Assembly (NCBI GenBank): GCA_003248655.1
Contig: QFPM01000024.1
Span: forward strand, 1-39,819
Direction of reading: 5' to 3'
Source of the DNA: Microbacterium sp.
Lineage (GTDB): Bacteria > Actinomycetota > Actinomycetes > Actinomycetales > Microbacteriaceae
DNA length: 39,819 nucleotides
Part shown: positions 32,259 to 39,819 of the stretch, one piece after another
How positions within the stretch are numbered: the first letter of the stretch is position 1
How the letters are laid out: each line of letters begins with the position of its first letter
The notes under the pieces: generated by a model
Seen by the model: the letters and a program-made list of their open reading frames with translations, nothing else
Told to the model about the DNA's origin: nothing
Database searches by the model: none
Program-made: the position numbers and the translations under genes

Positions 32259-33310
32259 GCGCGCCGCTCCGGACACTCCCGATCCGCCTCGAACCGCTCG
32301 ACGGCGAGACTCCCGACGGGTTCCTCGCCCGGCTCGCTCATGCTCACCTGCTTGATGAGGTCGACCTCCGTCGAGTGATTCTCCAGCGGATCGGCCGGAG
32401 CTGGTGGCCTGCCGACGAATCCCACACCGTCGAGGTTCTCGAAGAACTCGCGGATCTTTCAAGCGGATCGCTGCTTCCCGACTTCGAGCGAGACGGCATG
32501 TGGGTCCGGTGCGGACACCGCAGCTGGAGCCCGGAGAAATGCGCGAAGTGCCTGCGCTTCGCACAACCCCGCACAGCGTGCGGTACCTGCGCGGGAGGGA
32601 GAACGACGACGGTCGTGCGTGGCGGCGCGCTTTGCCTCATTCACGGCGAATGGGCGTTCCGCGAGCTGCGCGCCGATGTCGCCGGCCTCTCCGCGTACGA
32701 ACACGCGGAACTCACACTGCGGGCCCGGCTCTGGAAGCGCGGCGTCGCACTCCATACAGGAGAGATGAACCTCGCGGCCGCGTTCGTCAGGGCATGGCAC
32801 GCCGGCGCCGGCGCATCGAACCCCATTTCGGATCGAATCTCTAGGTTCGGCGTGGATGCGCTGGACACCTACGAGCGGGTCCTGCTGTGCGCCTATCCCG
32901 AAGTCGTTCGCATCGCATGGACGCTGGTCAACACCGCTGTGATCACTCCTGTTCTCGATATCAGGATGTCGGCGCTGGATCGGGCTGACGTACTGTCGCG
33001 CGCGGTTGCGGATGCGATCGGCGAACCGGAGAACGATGGGCTCCGAACATTCACTATCAGGGTGGTTGGGCACGCTCACCGGGCCATGCTCTACATGTAT
33101 GGGCTACGTAGCACGCGACAAGCGAAGCACCAACTGAGCCCTCTCAACCGCGCCCTCATCGTTGCCGCGTCTCGCCAACGCGCCTGCCTTCTACGTCACG
33201 CTAACCCGCGACGCATCCCGGACATCGCGGGCAAGGTGACGGCTGCTGCTCCGAAACCGCGCGTCATCCGCAAGTGGCCGGTCAAAATCGATGAACTCGC
33301 GCTGCCGTAG
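32255..33310 (+). CDS. tniQ: TniQ-family target-selection protein, second of two
   Basis: 351 residues from GTG 32255, overlapping the preceding stop. It opens LPIRLEPLDGETPDGFLARLA and has zinc ligands in RCGHRSW, CAKC, CGTC and LCLIHGEW. It resembles the single TniQ of the first module more closely in length (351 against 355) and in the PRTAC run of the zinc region. The C-terminal region has the shared SRQRACLLRHANPRRIP motif. It is probably the attachment-site recogniser, with the other TniQ being an adaptor or alternative selector. Confidence 0.85.
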   Translation: MSAPLRTLPIRLEPLDGETPDGFLARLAHAHLLDEVDLRRVILQRIGRSWWPADESHTVEVLEELADLSSGSLLPDFERDGMWVRCGHRSWSPEKCAKCLRFAQPRTACGTCAGGRTTTVVRGGALCLIHGEWAFRELRADVAGLSAYEHAELTLRARLWKRGVALHTGEMNLAAAFVRAWHAGAGASNPISDRISRFGVDALDTYERVLLCAYPEVVRIAWTLVNTAVITPVLDIRMSALDRADVLSRAVADAIGEPENDGLRTFTIRVVGHAHRAMLYMYGLRSTRQAKHQLSPLNRALIVAASRQRACLLRHANPRRIPDIAGKVTAAAPKPRVIRKWPVKIDELALP

Positions 33311-33727
33311 CTGCCTGGCTCAAGCCAATGCCGCCCCTCCGTGGTCACACTTGCTCGGGCGGCACGAGCGAAGGCGCGCCGGCATCGCTTGACGCGATGC
33401 CCCCGCTCGAGCTCCCGAGTGTCGTCTTCGATGTGCAGCCGACACGAAGACGATCCATGTCTCGATCGGGAACTCGTCTAGTACGTCGCGGCGCGGAAAT
33501 GGGTCAGCCACCGACGGCGGTGCCGAAGAGGGTGCCGACCAGGAACGTTGCGCCGAGTGCGAGTGCGCCCCCGAGATGACCCGCCGATCCCCAACTGGAT
33601 GTCCTCGGCTCGCTGCTCGGCGTTCCCTGCCGGAGAGTCTCCTTCACCATCGGAGCGCAGCTCGCCATACCTGACTCCACCCGCCATCGCGCTGACCAGT
33701 GACCTGGCCAGCGCGATGACGTTGAGG
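33311..33727. other. Intergenic region after the tniQ pair
   Basis: 417 bp, holding only one doubtful small frame (33504-33650, minus strand). A hairpin with arms CGTCTTCG (33423-33430) and CGAAGACG (33445-33452) around 14 bp could end the transposition operon. No array of inverted TGTC repeats is present here, so I could not place the right transposon end in it. Confidence 0.35.
33504..33650 (-). CDS. Possible 48-residue single-helix membrane protein
   Basis: ATG 33650 to TGA gives a hydrophilic start (MVKETLRQGTPSSEP) and a glycine/alanine-rich helix at the end (LGGALALGATFLVGTLFG). The helix directly before the stop favours a real or remnant small membrane protein. There is no clear ribosome-binding site and no family I know. 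Confidence 0.3.
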   Translation of the reverse strand: MVKETLRQGTPSSEPRTSSWGSAGHLGGALALGATFLVGTLFGTAVGG

Positions 33728-36277
33728 TTAGGCGGCTGCTTGCGCTCGTCTGCGGTTTGCGAGGACAATCACTGCGCCGGTCGCGAGCAGGACCAGAGCG
33801 GCCGGGATGAGCAGAAATACCCACGGCTCCATTCCCGTGGGTGGGAGCCCCGCGGTGCTCGCGTTCGCGGTGAAGGTGTTCGTGAGCACGACTTCATGGG
33901 TCGACTCGTCACCGATGGTGAACGTCCTGGTGTTGAACGCAGAACCTGCCCAGGTGCCTCCGTGGAGCGCGGCGGGCTCGGCTTCGGTCAGGGTGACTTC
34001 CGTCCCGTACGGCAGGGCCTCGCTCGTCACCGCGCGGCCGTCGTTGTGGACGACGAGGGTGCCCGATCCGGTCGTCGGTGTGATGTCGAGGTCCGCGGGG
34101 ATCTCGTAGGTGTAGTCGACAGTGAAGGCGACGTCGCTGGGGACGAGGGAGGCGCCCGTTCCGTCGATGGTCTTTCGGATGGAGAAGTTGCCGTCGTTCC
34201 AGGTGACGGGGTTGTCCAGCGCGACCTGGACGATCTGGTCGGTTTCGACGGTGAACTCTGCGAGGTCGAACTGCGGCTCGCCCCATGTCGCACCTTCGAC
34301 GGTGACCGGACGCACCTCGGTGAGCGTGACCGTCGCTCCAGCGGGAATATCGTCGACGACGGGCGACGTGTCGCCGGCCTGCACGGTGACGATGCCGTCG
34401 CCTGCGGGGAAGCCGTTCACGGCGGTGTAAGAATACGAGACCTCGAACTCGGCTCCGTCGGGCACGAGGGGAACCCCGTTGCCGGAGATCGCCTTGGTGA
34501 TGGAGAATCCGCCGAGGTTCTGAGTGATGCGGTTGGTGACGACCAGTTCGATCGAGCCGTCCGCGGGGAGCACGACGGGTTCGTTGTTGGGTTCGATCTC
34601 CTGCCCGTTGATCTCGATGACCGGATCAGCCCAGGTCGCTCCCGGCACTACAGGTGGGGTGGCTTCCGCGAAGTAGTACTCGATGCCCGCCGGGAGCTCT
34701 TCGCTGTCGGCAGGCGTGCCATCGACGGGGAGGAACCAGCTGCCGCCACGGAACGCCGGCACGCCAGCTGCGGGGTTCGCGTCGTGCGCCCAGGCCAGAC
34801 GATAGGAGTCGGCTCCTTCGGGCAGCGGGACGCCATCCGGGTTTTCGATCACCTTGCGCGCAGTGAAATGGTTGGTCTGCAGATCGCCTTGGTTCACGAG
34901 CTGGATCTCCGAGATCTGGCCGAGGTTGCCGTTCTCGGCTGAGAACGTCAGCTCCGTGAGCGGCTCGCCGTCCGGACCGAGGAACACCGGCGTGGCCCAG
35001 TCCACGTTGGAGGGCGCGGTCGGCTGGATCTCCGACAAGACGATGCGTGTGCCCTTGAAGTACTCGTTGCTGATGTAGGACTGACCCGACTTGATGTCGA
35101 AGCTGCCTTCGTCGATCAGCTCGTCACCGTCGTATGCCTGGTAGTTGATCGTGAAGGCCGGGTTGAGGATCGCGGTGCCGGTGCGGACCTTCGTCACCTG
35201 GAAGCGACCGAAGTTGGCGCCGACGACCGTGGCACCACCGGAGTAGCGGGTCGCTCCGCCATTCGTGTTGCCGCCGGCCTGGCCCTCGATCGTGAACGAG
35301 GCGCCGTTGGTGTAGGTGCGCGCTTTGCCCTCATCGAGGACTCGCACCTTCCACTGCACCTGGTAGAACGAACCGTCCGTGCCGCGGCGTCCCTCACCGA
35401 GGTCGGCGTCCTGCCCAGCGCCGGGCACGGAGGTGAACGACGCGGTGAGGTTGTCGGTACTCCACGTGATCTGATCGGTCGGCTTCACCGCGTACGAGAC
35501 GACTTCGCGATCCCAAGAGTTGTAGGCCAGTGATGTGCCTTCGAGCACGCGCGGGTACGTGCCGTCGACGATGAGCTCGAAGTCGTCCGTGTTGAGCACA
35601 TCAGTCACGGTGATCGCCAAACCGGGATCGATGCCTTGTTCTCCGGCGGGCAACTGCACCGTCCAGATGATGGTGTCATCGGCGTTATTGTAGGAGCCCC
35701 ATTTGCCCTGCCCTTGACCGGTGTACTCGCAGTTGGTCGTGCACCATGCCGGATTCGGGTCGACAGTCACCGTCTGGGAGAAGCCGCCGAAGTCGAAGGT
35801 GTGCTGCTCGGTCTCCTGGTTTTTCAGCTCAGTCTGCACGTCGAACCAGAAGGAGCCCGAAACGCCGTACGGGTTGCGGTCCACGAACGCCGGATCAACC
35901 GTGCACTCGACCGCCGATGTGGTGACCGTGCAGGTGCCGGCCTCGCTACCGTCGGGCCCCACCATGGGGAAGGTGTCGGCGAAACCGCGCATCCCCTCTG
36001 GCAGGTCTAGCGAGAGTGTTACCGGATTTGTCGCTCCGAATGGGACGCTCCAGTCGACGTAGAGCGACTGACGTGAACCGTCCGCGAACGTGTCCGACGA
36101 CAGATAGACATTGTCGAGCTGCACCTCGGCTGCGGCATGTGCCGCCGGGGATGCGATCAGCGCAGCGCCGGCAAGCAACGTGCTCAGGATCACCGCGGCC
36201 AGCGACCGGACCCGAGCCCCGCGACGGCGCGACCGTCGCCGATCAGACGCAGCGCGCGCGCCAATGGATGTACTCAA
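33728..36277 (-). CDS. LPxTG-type cell-wall-anchored surface protein with DUF5979-like repeats
   Basis: 849 residues from TTG 36277, which has TAGGAG at a good distance. A long basic signal peptide (RRRSRRRGARVRSLAAV, then a helix, cut near AHAAA) is followed by an adhesin-like domain similar to collagen-binding folds (SLYVDWSVP, DTIIWTVQLP; about 45-330). About five Ig-like units then each carry F-x-V/I-x-K and a closing L-T-E/L-S-E strand (FQVTKVRTG, FTARKVIEN, FSITKAISG, FSIRKTIDG). Residues 811-815 are LPPTG, followed by a membrane helix and NRRRAQ. A sortase should link it to the cell wall; none is in the window. It may be an adhesin or pilin-like protein. Confidence 0.88.
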   Translation of the reverse strand: MSTSIGARAASDRRRSRRRGARVRSLAAVILSTLLAGAALIASPAAHAAAEVQLDNVYLSSDTFADGSRQSLYVDWSVPFGATNPVTLSLDLPEGMRGFADTFPMVGPDGSEAGTCTVTTSAVECTVDPAFVDRNPYGVSGSFWFDVQTELKNQETEQHTFDFGGFSQTVTVDPNPAWCTTNCEYTGQGQGKWGSYNNADDTIIWTVQLPAGEQGIDPGLAITVTDVLNTDDFELIVDGTYPRVLEGTSLAYNSWDREVVSYAVKPTDQITWSTDNLTASFTSVPGAGQDADLGEGRRGTDGSFYQVQWKVRVLDEGKARTYTNGASFTIEGQAGGNTNGGATRYSGGATVVGANFGRFQVTKVRTGTAILNPAFTINYQAYDGDELIDEGSFDIKSGQSYISNEYFKGTRIVLSEIQPTAPSNVDWATPVFLGPDGEPLTELTFSAENGNLGQISEIQLVNQGDLQTNHFTARKVIENPDGVPLPEGADSYRLAWAHDANPAAGVPAFRGGSWFLPVDGTPADSEELPAGIEYYFAEATPPVVPGATWADPVIEINGQEIEPNNEPVVLPADGSIELVVTNRITQNLGGFSITKAISGNGVPLVPDGAEFEVSYSYTAVNGFPAGDGIVTVQAGDTSPVVDDIPAGATVTLTEVRPVTVEGATWGEPQFDLAEFTVETDQIVQVALDNPVTWNDGNFSIRKTIDGTGASLVPSDVAFTVDYTYEIPADLDITPTTGSGTLVVHNDGRAVTSEALPYGTEVTLTEAEPAALHGGTWAGSAFNTRTFTIGDESTHEVVLTNTFTANASTAGLPPTGMEPWVFLLIPAALVLLATGAVIVLANRRRAQAAA

Positions 36278-36452
36278 CTCGATCTCCTACGGTGAAAGCT
36301 CAGATGACGTGGGAGAACGGCGAGCGACCCGGGCTAGATGCCCGAACGCGAGCCGGAATGCTGGACAGCCCGCCGGGCAAGCGGCGAGCGGCCTCTGTGC
36401 ATACCCCCACGCACCACTGAACCAAGCGAATCCATCGCGAACCGTGCCAATT

Positions 36453-36480
36453 AGGGAAAGTCATCCCTGACTTCATCCCT
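36453..36480 (-). terminator. Terminator hairpin after the LuxR-type gene
   Basis: Read leftwards, AGGGA(TG)AAGTC pairs with GACTTTCCCT around AGGGAT, starting 7 bp after the luxR stop and followed by AATT. It separates the regulator from the adhesin gene downstream. Confidence 0.5.
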
Positions 36481-36486
36481 ATCCGG

Positions 36487-38022
36487 TCAGGGCAGGATTC
36501 CTCGGCGGTACGCGATCTCAACGGCGTCGTGCCGAGACTTCGCGCCAATCTTGCGGTACATGCTGCGCACCTGAGATTTCACCGTCGCGAGCACAACGAA
36601 CTCTGCATCCGCGATCTCGCGCAAGGAATCGCCCCCCGCGAGGCGTCCCAGCAGAGTTCGCTCACGGGGGGTCAGGCTGACAGCGACAAGAGTGTCCTCG
36701 AGCGGGTTTGCACGGTTGACGTTCGTGGGAAGTCGTATGTCCGTGCCCTGCACGATCGCTTCGAGCTCACTCCTCGGAACAAGCGCGTGAATCAAGCGAA
36801 TGCCCAGACCTTGCGTGATTGCCACGGCCCGTCGCAAGGCCCCTTGTGCACTCTCCAACTGATTCGACCGATGGAGGTGTACAGCCAGGAGAAGAAACCC
36901 TTGGGCGCGCAACCGCGGCCAGAGATCATCTGTGGCCACGAGATCTCTCAGGTCTGGGATCGCGTCACGGCTGTTGGTGATGAGTCCAATCCTCGCCGCC
37001 GTGAGCCGTAGCGCATGGTCCCCGGGATCGCGTTCTACCGTGAGCTGGGTTGCCCGCTGCACGTCGCCGGCCGCAAGAGAGAGATCAGCGACCGCCGATA
37101 GCATCACGCGACGTAGTCGCTTCGTCGAGGGCTGTCCGCCGAACGCGCCGAGCAGCCGATTCAGTTCCTCGACGCCCGTGGCCGCGTCGGTCGCAATGTG
37201 CACGCGCGCGGCAACAGTTAGCGCCCACGGCCACTCATCGGCCGCGGGAAGATCGACCTCAAATGCACGCATCTCTGCCCGCGCGCTGCGAACATCCCCG
37301 TGCTCGAGATGGATCGCGACGCGCGCAACGCGTCCGAGAGTTGAGGGTGACTTCTCTCCTCGCCAATCTCGCTCGAGCGGCGCGATCAGCTGGGTAGCTG
37401 TATCGATCTCACCCCGCATCGCTCGAATGAACGCGCCGAGCTCGATGCTGCGCTGACGTCGCATCGGGTCACGTTGCCAACCCAGCAGCGTCAAGGTGTG
37501 CTCTGCCTGGATCAGATTGGCAGAGGCCACTTGGACGGAAGCGGCTTGCAGAAGAGCGCGCTCGATGGCGGGAGCCAGCTGGACCTGTAGTTGCGGGTCC
37601 ATAGCGGCAATGCGCCCCAGCACAGCCACTGCGGCACTCGCTGCGTTCTCCAGGTACCCCGCGGAGCGCAACAAACTCATCTCCGCGAACGAACGGAAGA
37701 ACATCTCATCTGGATCATCGCTCGTTGAGCGCCGTCGCAGCTCGTCCACCGCGACGAGAGCGGAGCTGATCAGACCCACGGACGGTGACTTCTCAACGGA
37801 CCGCCGGAGCCCCAGCGCAAAAGCAGCCAAAGTCCCGTCCGCGGCAATGGCGGACGATGGGATCAGTTCCAGCGAATCGAGGGAACTCCCAAACGTCCCC
37901 TCCTCGGATCTCGGGGACATAACCGCATGCGGCCAGACTTCACCGAATCGTCCGGACTGAAGCAAACCCGCGACAGAGTCGCTCACGCCACCATCGTTTC
38001 CGGCGAAGGTGGGTATCTGCAT
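36487..38022 (-). CDS. LuxR-type regulator with a large helical-repeat sensor region
   Basis: 511 residues from ATG 38022; ATG 38052 would add ten. The C-terminal HTH is clear: SLTPRERTLLGRLAGGDSLREIAD, then VKSQVRSMYRKIGAKSRHDAVEIA. The remaining 430 residues are helical and TPR-like (many A-L-R pairs), similar to the tail part of MalT/LAL regulators but without their NTPase domain. A TATAGG-like box just upstream of 38022 could give a near-leaderless transcript. It lies directly upstream of the adhesin on the same strand and is the likely regulator of it. Confidence 0.82.
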   Translation of the reverse strand: MQIPTFAGNDGGVSDSVAGLLQSGRFGEVWPHAVMSPRSEEGTFGSSLDSLELIPSSAIAADGTLAAFALGLRRSVEKSPSVGLISSALVAVDELRRRSTSDDPDEMFFRSFAEMSLLRSAGYLENAASAAVAVLGRIAAMDPQLQVQLAPAIERALLQAASVQVASANLIQAEHTLTLLGWQRDPMRRQRSIELGAFIRAMRGEIDTATQLIAPLERDWRGEKSPSTLGRVARVAIHLEHGDVRSARAEMRAFEVDLPAADEWPWALTVAARVHIATDAATGVEELNRLLGAFGGQPSTKRLRRVMLSAVADLSLAAGDVQRATQLTVERDPGDHALRLTAARIGLITNSRDAIPDLRDLVATDDLWPRLRAQGFLLLAVHLHRSNQLESAQGALRRAVAITQGLGIRLIHALVPRSELEAIVQGTDIRLPTNVNRANPLEDTLVAVSLTPRERTLLGRLAGGDSLREIADAEFVVLATVKSQVRSMYRKIGAKSRHDAVEIAYRRGILP

Positions 38023-38242
38023 GCCTATACCGTACCGAGCCCCACCAATCATCCTGAGAAGCCCGCTGGTCTGCTCGTCGGCGCCCACAAGGCCAGAGGT
38101 TGCGGATGCTGTCGGCCATCTGCAGTTGCCTGAGAAGACGTTCAGCACTGCCCTGGCCCTGTCTTCGCGAGCTCTGGTGCGCGTCCAGTTCTGATAGGTT
38201 GCTCTGCTCGGCGCGTATGCCGGGCAGAAAGGTGGTCTCCCG

Positions 38243-38980
38243 GTGCGCGACGAGTATCCGACGTTCGACTTCGACCAGGTCGACTACATCACCTCGGACA
38301 CCCATTTCAGCCATGCGCGGATCAGTGAGCTCGCTGCCCGCCCGTTCGAGTCGGTCGCAAAGATGGACGCGGAGCTGATTCGCCGTTGGAACGAGACCGT
38401 TGCTCCCACCGACACCGTTCTGCATCTTGGTGACGTCGCGCTCGGCCCCATTGCCGACTCGCTGCCACTGACCGCGCAGCTCAACGGCCGCAAGCTCCTC
38501 GTTCCCGGCAATCACGACCGGGTCTCACCGGCGACGCAGTCGCGGCGTGCGGTCGAGCGATTCACACCCCTCTACGAGCAGGCCGGCTGGATCATCCTGC
38601 CCGAGATCATCGAAGGCACCCGTCGCGGCATCCACATCCTCGCCTCGCATTACCCGTACTCCGGCGACACCCAAGATGCCGACCGGCACACCTCGCACCG
38701 TCCCGTCGACCACGGGACGCCTCTGCTACACGGCCACACCCACGACCGCGAGAACGGGCCAGTCGGTCACCAGTTCCACGTCGGAGTCGACGCGTTCGGC
38801 TACGCGCCCATCCCGTTCACGCTCGTCGACGCATGGCTCGATGACCTCCGCCGAGAGGAAGAAGAGATCGCCGCGATCGTCCGTGAACGCGCCGCACAGG
38901 GTGAGAGCACACCGCTCTCGGAGCTGGCCGAGAAGTTCGGGATCGACCTCGGCGCGATGAGCTCAGACGAGCGAATCTAG
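38243..38980 (+). CDS. Metallophosphoesterase
   Basis: 245 residues from GTG 38243, with AAAGGTGG upstream. Metal-ligand motifs of the calcineurin-like family are complete: SDTHFSH, LHLGDVALG, PGNHDR, SHYPY and HGHTHD. It probably hydrolyses a phosphoester; the substrate is not readable. The C-terminus is a charged helical tail (LRREEEEIAAIVRERAAQG). Its stop codon TAG lies in the left arm of a long palindrome shared with the convergent DUF6221 gene. Confidence 0.88.
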   Translation: MRDEYPTFDFDQVDYITSDTHFSHARISELAARPFESVAKMDAELIRRWNETVAPTDTVLHLGDVALGPIADSLPLTAQLNGRKLLVPGNHDRVSPATQSRRAVERFTPLYEQAGWIILPEIIEGTRRGIHILASHYPYSGDTQDADRHTSHRPVDHGTPLLHGHTHDRENGPVGHQFHVGVDAFGYAPIPFTLVDAWLDDLRREEEEIAAIVRERAAQGESTPLSELAEKFGIDLGAMSSDERI

Positions 38981-39027
38981 TGAAGTCTAGGGAAACGCGA
39001 GACATCCCTAGACTTCGCTAGATTCGC
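38971..39027. terminator. 57-bp palindrome holding the stop codons of two convergent genes
   Basis: Arms of 23 bp (38971-38993 and 39005-39027) pair at 22 of 23 positions around AACGCGAGACA. The metallophosphoesterase ends CGA ATC TAG in one arm, and the DUF6221 gene ends CGA ATC TAG in the other, so both proteins finish with the same codons. It should act as a bidirectional terminator. A shorter copy with the same centre is at 4493-4523. Confidence 0.7.
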
Positions 39028-39343
39028 CAACCGTCCCGGTAGTCGGGGTGATCCGCATGGGCGAACGCGAGCTCCCGCAGCACCCCCTCCAGGATCTCCG
39101 CCTGCGCGGGCGCGGCAGCGCGGAACGCCTCGACGATCCTGCGATTGGCAGCGCACTCGGCGAACACGCGCTGATAGTCGACCGCGACGATCATCCGCTC
39201 CGCATCGAACGCGAACTGCGTCGCCCAAACGCAGAACCCCGTATCAGTCGTCGGCGACACCGACGCAACATGATCCGCGATCCGCTCATCCTCCTCGACC
39301 CGGGCCAGCAGAAACTCCACCAGCGCCGTCGACTCCTCCGTCA
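39018..39343 (-). CDS. DUF6221-family protein
   Basis: 108 residues from ATG 39343 with GAGGAGGTG upstream. The family's marks as I know them are present: LVEFLLARVEEDERIA at the N-terminus and AHADHPDYRDGWR at the C-terminus, with YQRVFAECAANRRIVE between. The function is unknown; such genes are frequent and often multicopy in actinobacteria and their phages. Its 5' region, start and terminator recur as an internally deleted, inverted copy at 4364-4530. Confidence 0.8.
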
Positions 39344-39387
39344 TGGTCACCTCCTCGAGAGCAACCTGCCAGCATCGCACATCCTCA

Positions 39388-39416
39388 GATTGGTGCAACG
39401 ACCCGTTGCACCAGTC
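39388..39416. promoter_or_regulatory. Palindrome GTGCAACG-N3-CGTTGCAC, operator-like, right copy
   Basis: 10-bp perfect arms (39391-39400 and 39404-39413), extended to 13 bp with one mismatch, lie about 50 bp upstream of the DUF6221 start. TTGCAC within the arm could serve as a -35 for the leftward gene. The divergent XRE regulator starts 190 bp away and is a candidate binder. Confidence 0.6.
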
Positions 39417-39606
39417 CCGCCCAGGCCCAGCGGCAATGTCGGAGGGCTGATGCAAGATGGGCGTCGCCAACGATCCGTCTCGCACATCGGGGAGCCCTCA
39501 CCTCGCGCCAGAACCCGCCGCCTGGGAGAACGCTGTCAAACCATGCGGCGAACATGCCCGGCAAACGATGCACTTCTTATGCTAGTTTTGTGGACGGAGG
39601 TGAGTG

Positions 39607-39819
39607 ATGGCGGATGCGGCGATCTCGATGATCACGCTGCTGCGTGAGGCGAAGGGCTGGAACCAGACCGACCTGGCACGTGAGGCAGGGGTGTCGCAGG
39701 CTGTCATCTCCCGGCTGGAAACCGGGGCGCTGGAGCTCACCCCGGATCGCCGGGACGCGCTCGTGAAGGCGCTGGACTGCCCGCCGGAGATCCTCGAGGA
39801 GCAGCCCACCGTCCCGGGC
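39607..39819 (+). CDS. XRE-family HTH regulator, N-terminal part (cut by window end)
   Basis: The first 71 residues from ATG 39607, with GGAGGTGAG immediately upstream. The HTH is canonical: LLREAKGWNQTDLAREAGVSQAVISRLETG is its span, followed by LTPDRRDALVKALDCPPEIL. The LDCPPEIL segment is usual in XRE proteins fused to an ImmA/IrrE-type peptidase, but the rest is outside the window. It diverges from the DUF6221 gene. Confidence 0.8.
   Translation, partial: MADAAISMITLLREAKGWNQTDLAREAGVSQAVISRLETGALELTPDRRDALVKALDCPPEILEEQPTVPG

Larger units (their letters stand above)
27235..33310 (+). mobile_element. Second Tn7-like transposon core tnsA-tnsB-tnsC-tniQ-tniQ
   Basis: All core genes are intact and densely packed, and are preceded by the TGTC repeat array. 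No cas genes or CRISPR repeats are visible, so this is not an obvious CRISPR-associated transposon. The right end was not found; the interval given covers only the left end and core genes. Cargo may follow to the right, including the adhesin region or beyond the window. Confidence 0.75.

Noticed and set aside
33761..33769. GACAATCAC, which would fit a right transposon end (GACA) plus the predicted duplication ATCAC
   Set aside because: It lies inside the coding sequence for the adhesin's C-terminal helix, and no inverted TGTC repeats precede it; a nine-base match can occur by chance in 40 kb.
1..39819. CRISPR array or cas genes accompanying the Tn7-like modules
   Set aside because: No regularly spaced direct repeats with unique spacers and no Cas-like protein were seen; the only short tandem array is the TGTC iterons.

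Overview
The window looks like chromosome or large-plasmid DNA from a high-GC actinobacterium. Microbacteriaceae is my best guess, from the base composition, ATGA/GTGA gene overlaps, GTG/TTG starts, DUF6221- and DUF5979-type proteins and an actinobacterial kdp locus. This is inference; no rRNA or housekeeping marker is present. It is an accessory region built from two Tn7-like transposition modules around an ion-homeostasis island.

Region 1 (1-4.5 kb): the 3' end of an ISL3-family insertion sequence with its right inverted repeat, inserted in a Tn7-like core. The core holds a 5'-truncated tnsA remnant, tnsB (DDE transposase), tnsC (AAA+ ATPase) and tniQ (zinc-finger target selector), all read rightwards and tightly coupled. 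It ends in a small palindrome-rich segment that is an internally deleted, inverted copy of a DUF6221 gene unit found intact at 39.0-39.4 kb.

Region 2 (4.6-26.9 kb): probable cargo or older island. Two TetR/ABC-ATPase/ABC-2-permease operons (4.6-6.7 and 10.0-12.5 kb) are interleaved with cation transport genes: a ktrB/ktrA-type K+ uptake pair, a broken alpha/beta hydrolase, a second TrkH/KtrB channel, an NhaA Na+/H+ antiporter with an odd calcium-motif tail, and a complete kdp system (kdpE, D, C, B, A, F and an extra 31-residue membrane peptide). Two unusual protein families sit beside these transporters. One is a tandem pair that resembles diaminopimelate decarboxylase without its catalytic barrel. 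The other is an unrecognised family with one copy next to the second TrkH and one at the end of the tandem-pair operon. A two-helix membrane protein (possibly DUF6611) closes the region.

Region 3 (27.2-33.3 kb): a second, apparently intact Tn7-like module. An array of five about 20-bp repeats, each starting TGTC, probably the TnsB-bound left end, precedes tnsA-tnsB-tnsC-tniQ-tniQ. Successive genes overlap by 4 bp except tnsB and tnsC, which lie 5 bp apart. No Cas gene or CRISPR array is visible. The right end was not found.

Region 4 (33.4-39.8 kb): an LPxTG-type surface adhesin with DUF5979-like repeats, a LuxR-type regulator upstream of it on the same strand, a metallophosphoesterase and a convergent DUF6221 gene sharing one long palindrome that contains both stop codons, and the start of an XRE-type regulator cut by the window end.

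Working model (inference): Tn7-like transposition assembled an island for potassium uptake at low and high affinity, sodium export and drug or peptide efflux.
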